In this document: positions 60,218 through 64,000 of the stretch, piece by piece
Position numbering within the stretch: the stretch's first letter is position 1
How the letters are laid out: every line of letters begins with the position of its first letter
Made by a program: the position numbers and the translations under genes
Assembly: GCF_900155425.1 (NCBI RefSeq)
Contig: NZ_LT700189.1
Location: forward strand, 1 to 64,000
Direction of reading: 5' to 3'
DNA from: Parabacteroides massiliensis
GTDB taxonomy: Bacteria; Bacteroidota; Bacteroidia; Bacteroidales; Tannerellaceae
Length of the DNA: 64,000 nt
Notes under the pieces: generated by a model
The model's database searches: none
Told to the model about the DNA's origin: nothing
The model's input: only the letters and a program-made list of their open reading frames with translations

Positions 60218-61606
60218 ATGACACTGATTAAATCTATTTCCGGTATTCGTGGTACAATTGGCGGGAATCCGGAAGACGGGCTCAATCCGTTGGCTATTGT
60301 CAAGTTTGTGGCAGCTTATGCTACATTCATTAAGAAAAATACGAAGGTGACAACAAACAAGATCGTGGTAGGCCGTGATGCGCGTATCTCCGGTCCGATG
60401 GTTAAACAAGTCGTTCTCGGCACGCTTACCGGAATGGGCTTTGATGTGGTGGACATCGACCTGGCCACTACTCCGACCACCGAATTGGCTGTTGCCTGGG
60501 AAGAAGCTTGTGGCGGTATCATTTTGACAGCCAGCCATAATCCGAAACAATGGAATGCACTGAAGTTGTTGAACGAACGGGGTGAATTCCTGAATGCAGC
60601 CGAAGGTGCCGAGGTGCTGAAGATTGCTGCTGAAGAAAGTTTTGTATTTGCCGATGTCGACCATTTGGGAAAAGTCTATATCAACAATACCTATAACCAA
60701 AAGCACATCGAAAGCGTGTTGAAGCTGGATTTGGTGGATGTAGAGGCTATCAAGGCCGCTAATTTCCGTGTCGCTATCGACTGCGTGAACTCGGTGGGCG
60801 GTATCGTTATCCCCGAATTGCTTTCTGCTTTGGGGGTAAAGGAAATCTTCAAACTGCATTGTGCTCCTCACGGTAACTTTGCACACAATCCGGAGCCGAT
60901 CCCTGAAAACCTGACGGAGATATCCAACCTGATGAAGCATGCCAAAGCCGATGTCGGTTTTGTTGTGGACCCGGACGTAGACCGTTTGGCCATTATCTGT
61001 GAAGACGGGGAGATGTTCGGAGAAGAATACACATTGGTGGCTGTCAGCGACTATGTCCTGAGCCATACACCGGGCAATACGGTCAGCAACCTGAGTTCGA
61101 GCCGTGCTCTGCGTGATGTTACCCGTGCTCATGGTTGCGAGTATAACGCGGCAGCAGTAGGCGAAGTGAATGTCGTGACGAAGATGAAAGCGACTAACGC
61201 CATCATCGGTGGTGAAGGCAATGGCGGTGTGATCTACCCGGCCAGCCATTACGGTCGTGATGCTTTGGTCGGTATCGCCCTGTTCCTGACTCATCTGGCA
61301 AAGAAACAGATGAAGACAAGCGAACTGCGTGCTACCTATCCTCCGTATTTCATTTCGAAGAAGAAAGTGGAACTGACTCCGGATATCAATGTCGATGCTA
61401 TCCTGGCAAAAGTAAAAGAGAAATTCGCCCAATACGATATCACCGATATCGACGGCGTGAAGATCGACTTCCCTGAAAAATGGGTTCACCTGCGCAAGAG
61501 CAATACAGAACCGATCATCCGTATCTATTCCGAAGCTCACACGATGCAGGAAGCAGAAGAAATTGGCGACGAACTGATTCAGATCATTCGTGATATGTGT
61601 AAATAA
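60218..61606 (+). CDS. glmM: phosphoglucosamine mutase-like phosphohexomutase
   Basis: A 462-residue alpha-D-phosphohexomutase that in this position should convert glucosamine 6-phosphate to glucosamine 1-phosphate for UDP-GlcNAc synthesis. The start SISGIRGTIGG, the catalytic phosphoserine loop ILTASHNPKQWNALK, the metal loop DPDVDRLAII and the sugar loop GGEGNGGVIYP are all present. The phosphate-binding end KSNTEPIIRIYSE closes the fourth domain. Related phosphomannomutases share these motifs, so the substrate preference is inferred. A terminator follows the gene. Confidence 0.92.
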   Translation: MTLIKSISGIRGTIGGNPEDGLNPLAIVKFVAAYATFIKKNTKVTTNKIVVGRDARISGPMVKQVVLGTLTGMGFDVVDIDLATTPTTELAVAWEEACGGIILTASHNPKQWNALKLLNERGEFLNAAEGAEVLKIAAEESFVFADVDHLGKVYINNTYNQKHIESVLKLDLVDVEAIKAANFRVAIDCVNSVGGIVIPELLSALGVKEIFKLHCAPHGNFAHNPEPIPENLTEISNLMKHAKADVGFVVDPDVDRLAIICEDGEMFGEEYTLVAVSDYVLSHTPGNTVSNLSSSRALRDVTRAHGCEYNAAAVGEVNVVTKMKATNAIIGGEGNGGVIYPASHYGRDALVGIALFLTHLAKKQMKTSELRATYPPYFISKKKVELTPDINVDAILAKVKEKFAQYDITDIDGVKIDFPEKWVHLRKSNTEPIIRIYSEAHTMQEAEEIGDELIQIIRDMCK

Positions 61607-61628
61607 TCATTCATCGAGATAATAAAAA

Positions 61629-61663
61629 AAGAGGTCATGCTTGATTGCATGGCCTCTTTTTTT
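61629..61663 (+). terminator. intrinsic terminator after glmM
   Basis: AAGAGGTCATGC and GCATGGCCTCTT form a stem with one mismatch and are followed by a T-run. Confidence 0.9.
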
Positions 61664-61669
61664 GCTTTT

Positions 61670-61736
61670 TCAAAACATATATGTTTTGAGTTTAAAACAC
61701 CTATGTTTCGATTTCAAAACACCGGTGTTTTGAAAT
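61670..61736. repeat. three palindromes phased at 22 bp
   Basis: Palindromes TCAAAACATATATGTTTTGA (61670-61689), TTAAAACACCTATGTTTCGA (61692-61711, imperfect) and TCAAAACACCGGTGTTTTGA (61714-61733, extending perfectly to 61711-61736) have centres at 61679.5, 61701.5 and 61723.5, exactly 22 bp apart. The segment lies between two convergent genes, not in a promoter. Confidence 0.85.
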
Positions 61737-61766
61737 CACAGGTCTGCTGTTGCGGTTTTTTGTTGT

Positions 61767-62258
61767 TTACATGAACAATCGTTTGTATTCTCCTTCGAAG
61801 TTGGGCGTGAAAACACCTTTCCCTATGTTATCGAGGATTTCGGCCGGAGACCAGAAACGTCCGCCATCCAGTTCGGAAGGGTCGGGGGTGACCGGGCCTT
61901 CGTAAGTGGTACGGAAGGTGTTGACCAATTCTTTCTCTATGGCCGATTCGAATACATAACGGGTGATGAATTGCGGAACGAAATCTGTTATACCTAATTC
62001 CTCCCGTACTTCCCGGCGAAGGGCTTCTTCGACCGTCTCACCGTAGTCGATATGGCCTCCAACGGCTGTATCCCATTTACCGGGTTGGATATCTTTGTTC
62101 ATCGAACGCTTTTGCAGGTAGAGCTCGCCTGCCTTATTGAAAATATGCAGATGCACCACCGGATGTAACATCTTCGATCCGCTATGACATTCCTTGCGGG
62201 TTGCCTTCCCTATTGTCTCTCCCTCCTCATTAACCAAAGGAAACCATTCTTCTTTCAT
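61767..62258 (-). CDS. Nudix hydrolase
   Basis: A 163-residue protein with a complete Nudix box GGHIDYGETVEEALRREVRE plus ELGI (residues 67-90). It begins EWFPLVNEEGETIGKATRKE and has HPVVHLHIFNKAGELYLQKRS, an arrangement seen in Nudix proteins related to isopentenyl-diphosphate isomerase. The catalytic Cys and extra residues of that isomerase are not obvious, so a hydrolase of a nucleoside diphosphate derivative is more likely. The substrate cannot be named. It is convergent with glmM and is followed at 61711-61736 by the palindrome array. Confidence 0.9.
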   Translation of the reverse strand: MKEEWFPLVNEEGETIGKATRKECHSGSKMLHPVVHLHIFNKAGELYLQKRSMNKDIQPGKWDTAVGGHIDYGETVEEALRREVREELGITDFVPQFITRYVFESAIEKELVNTFRTTYEGPVTPDPSELDGGRFWSPAEILDNIGKGVFTPNFEGEYKRLFM

Positions 62259-62368
62259 CGATTTTTGATTTTTTAAAACCTATTTTTCCACAAAATACTT
62301 TGTAGTTCTTTATCTGTTATGTTTTCACGTTCTGATTTGTCGTAAATAAAGCGTAAACCAAACCTGTA

Positions 62369-64000
62369 TCAGGCTTTTCCAATCCCACTGATAGCTTTTA
62401 TCAGTTCTTCATCCGACAATCCTTCGCCATAGGTGGCGTAGTCCATGCGGAAAGTACAACCGTTTTTGTATTCGGAACAGCCGTAAGCTGTTTTGCCACG
62501 CAGTATACTGCCTTTCTTGCAGATTGGGCATACCGGCTTCGTGGGAACGGCTGCTGTTTCCGGCTGACCGGCTGTCTTTTCCTTTTTGGCACGCGGCTTG
62601 CGCGGTTTCTTTTCTTTCGGTTCTTTCGATCCTTTTTCGGGTTGGGGCTTTTCCGGAACGGCCTGCTCGATCGTGATGGTGCGTCCGGTCTGGTCGGAGA
62701 GGACGTTGATCACTACCTGGTGGACCATCTGCTTAAGCTCTTCCAAAAAAGTACGGGCCTCGTAAGTGCCCCGTTCGATCTGCCGGAGCTTCTTTTCCCA
62801 GAGGCCGGTCAGTTCGGCGCTTTTCAACAGTTCTTCCTGTATCGTGCCGATGAGTTCCACTCCGGTGGCCGTAGGGAAGAGGTTCTTGCGTTCCTTACGG
62901 ATATAATTGCGTTTGAACAACGTCTCGATGATGGCGGCTCGGGTGGAAGGACGGCCTATGCCGTTTTCCTTCAGAGCGTCTCGCAATTCGTCGTTGTCCA
63001 CCAGTTTGCCGGCGGTTTCCATTGCGCGGAGCAACGTCGCTTCGGTGTAGGGTTTGGGCGGTTGTGTCCATTTTTCACCTAATGTCGGTTTGTGGGGACC
63101 GCTTTCTCCTTTGACGAAATCCGGTAATACGCCTTCTTCGTCTGACGGTTCGGCATCCGGGTCCTTCTGCTCTGCTCCGAACACGACGCGCCATCCCGGT
63201 TTCAGTATCTGCTTGCCTGTTACTTTGAAATCCACTTTGCCGACTTTGCCCAACACCGTTGTGGTCGAGATCTCACAGTCCGGATAGAAAACCGCGATGA
63301 AACGGCGGGCCACCAGGTCGTACACCTTCCGCTCGTTGTCTGTCAGGTTACGTGCCGCTACACCGGTCGGGATGATGGCATGGTGGTCCGTCACCTTCGA
63401 GTTGTCGAACACACGTTTGTCTTTCCGTATCTTCGCTTTCAGCAGCGGGGCTGTCAGATCGGCGTAGTCGACCAGGCCGCTAAGCGTGTTGGGAACTTTC
63501 GGATAGATGTCGTCGCTCAGGAAAGTGGTGTCGACACGCGGGTAGGTCGTCACTTTCTTTTCGTATAACGACTGGATCAGCTTCAACGTGTCGTCAGCCG
63601 TGAATGCGAATTTCTTATTGCATTCCACCTGCAACGAGGTCAGGTCGAAGAGGCGGGGAGCATATTCCTTGCCTTTCTTTTCTGATATGTCGGTGACAGT
63701 AAAATCCTCTTGGCTGGCTATTTCCAGGAAAGCCTCCCCTTCTTCTTTCTTCGTGAATTTGCCTTTGGTGGCCGAAAAGGTCGTGTTCCGGTAGACTGTT
63801 TTCAGTTCCCAATAGGGTTCAGGCTTGAAGTTGTCTATTTCGGCCTGCCGGTTTACGATAAGTGCAAGGGTTGGCGTTTGCACCCGTCCGATGGAGAGCA
63901 CTTGCCGGTTTTGCCCGTAGCGGAGCGTGTAGAGGCGCGTTGCGTTCATCCCTAACAGCCAGTCGCCGATGGCACGCGAAAGGCCTGCCTCATACAACCG
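62369..64000 (-). CDS. topB: DNA topoisomerase III, 3' part
   Basis: The gene enters from the right edge of the window; its start is outside. At least 543 residues are visible. The segment LYTLRYGQNRQVLSIGRVQT with PTLALIV belongs to the type IA core. The catalytic Tyr lies in VTTYPRVDT. KVTDHHAIIPTG, GIGRPSTRAAIIETLFKRNY and FPTATGVELI follow. The C-terminus has a Lys/Pro-rich linker (KKPRKPRAKKEK) and one zinc-ribbon (CPICKKGSILRG, CSEYKNGC). Type IA enzymes of this kind relax or decatenate DNA through single-strand passage. Parts of the catalytic domain are beyond the window. Confidence 0.94.
   Translation of the reverse strand, partial: RLYEAGLSRAIGDWLLGMNATRLYTLRYGQNRQVLSIGRVQTPTLALIVNRQAEIDNFKPEPYWELKTVYRNTTFSATKGKFTKKEEGEAFLEIASQEDFTVTDISEKKGKEYAPRLFDLTSLQVECNKKFAFTADDTLKLIQSLYEKKVTTYPRVDTTFLSDDIYPKVPNTLSGLVDYADLTAPLLKAKIRKDKRVFDNSKVTDHHAIIPTGVAARNLTDNERKVYDLVARRFIAVFYPDCEISTTTVLGKVGKVDFKVTGKQILKPGWRVVFGAEQKDPDAEPSDEEGVLPDFVKGESGPHKPTLGEKWTQPPKPYTEATLLRAMETAGKLVDNDELRDALKENGIGRPSTRAAIIETLFKRNYIRKERKNLFPTATGVELIGTIQEELLKSAELTGLWEKKLRQIERGTYEARTFLEELKQMVHQVVINVLSDQTGRTITIEQAVPEKPQPEKGSKEPKEKKPRKPRAKKEKTAGQPETAAVPTKPVCPICKKGSILRGKTAYGCSEYKNGCTFRMDYATYGEGLSDEELIKAISGIGKA

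Noticed and set aside
60215-61540. 441-codon frame opposite glmM
   Set aside because: Antisense shadow of a gene with complete phosphohexomutase motifs.

Overview
The window is a chromosomal segment of a Bacteroidales bacterium, most likely Parabacteroides or a close relative. The evidence is a SusC/SusD pair, several ECF sigma/FecR signalling genes, STN and carboxypeptidase-regulatory-like secreted proteins, a Bacteroides-type IS982-like transposase remnant, and many genes preceded by the Bacteroidetes -7 element TAnnTTTG. The genus is an inference from gene content and was not tested.

Region by region. 1-250 is the tail of a family 2 glycosyltransferase. 834-13058 is a polysaccharide-utilisation locus: FecR anti-sigma, SusC, SusD, a secreted TIM-barrel isomerase-like protein, a Tat-exported Gfo/Idh/MocA oxidoreductase and a 1151-residue exported HEAT protein with two C-terminal DUF1080 domains. 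That set fits oxidation-dependent (3-keto) glycoside cleavage rather than ordinary hydrolysis. 13232-22564 holds a soluble PAS/GAF histidine kinase, upp, an HU protein, murB, a PhnP-like hydrolase, and a divergent pair of a two-domain SGNH esterase and a GH97 glycosidase. 22700-24500 is a small accessory island at tandem tRNA-Cys genes: a 3' tRNA fragment, a Fic protein, and decayed HigB toxin and XRE antitoxin genes. 24660-29595 carries rfbC, rfbB and an AsmA-like protein.

30274-35266 is a decayed accessory region. It has a two-component system with a nonsense codon, an internal deletion and a truncated kinase, then a RhuM + PIN-like gene pair and a broken transposase. 35667-44164 is mainly core: a class A PBP, glpK, a lone PL8 polysaccharide lyase, dihydroorotase, queE and queD. 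44500-49741 holds a candidate small RNA, an ECF sigma/FecR/STN module that lacks any TonB-dependent receptor, and a second ECF sigma gene with no anti-sigma next to it. 50031-53179 has a Gly/Trp/Tyr- and Arg/Ser-rich exported protein and a FadL-like outer-membrane protein.

53137-55271 is perhaps the most unusual structure. Two toxin-antitoxin-type cassettes (an AbiEii-like nucleotidyltransferase pair and a RelE/XRE pair) lie in tandem behind the FadL-like gene. Each is bracketed by a copy of the 3' end of that gene and by a copy of a terminator repeat that starts exactly at the stop codon of the cargo. The rest, 55421-64000, is core: a sigma factor, a small conserved-looking protein, rpe, a short ComEC, nrnA, a DUF4827-like lipoprotein, glmM, a Nudix hydrolase and the 3' part of topoisomerase III. 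It also holds two repeat structures: 42-bp tandem repeats, and three palindromes phased at 22 bp.

Main candidates for new biology: the exported DUF1080 locus, the repeat-bracketed TA cassettes behind the FadL gene, the RhuM/PIN pair, and the receptor-less ECF/FecR/STN module.
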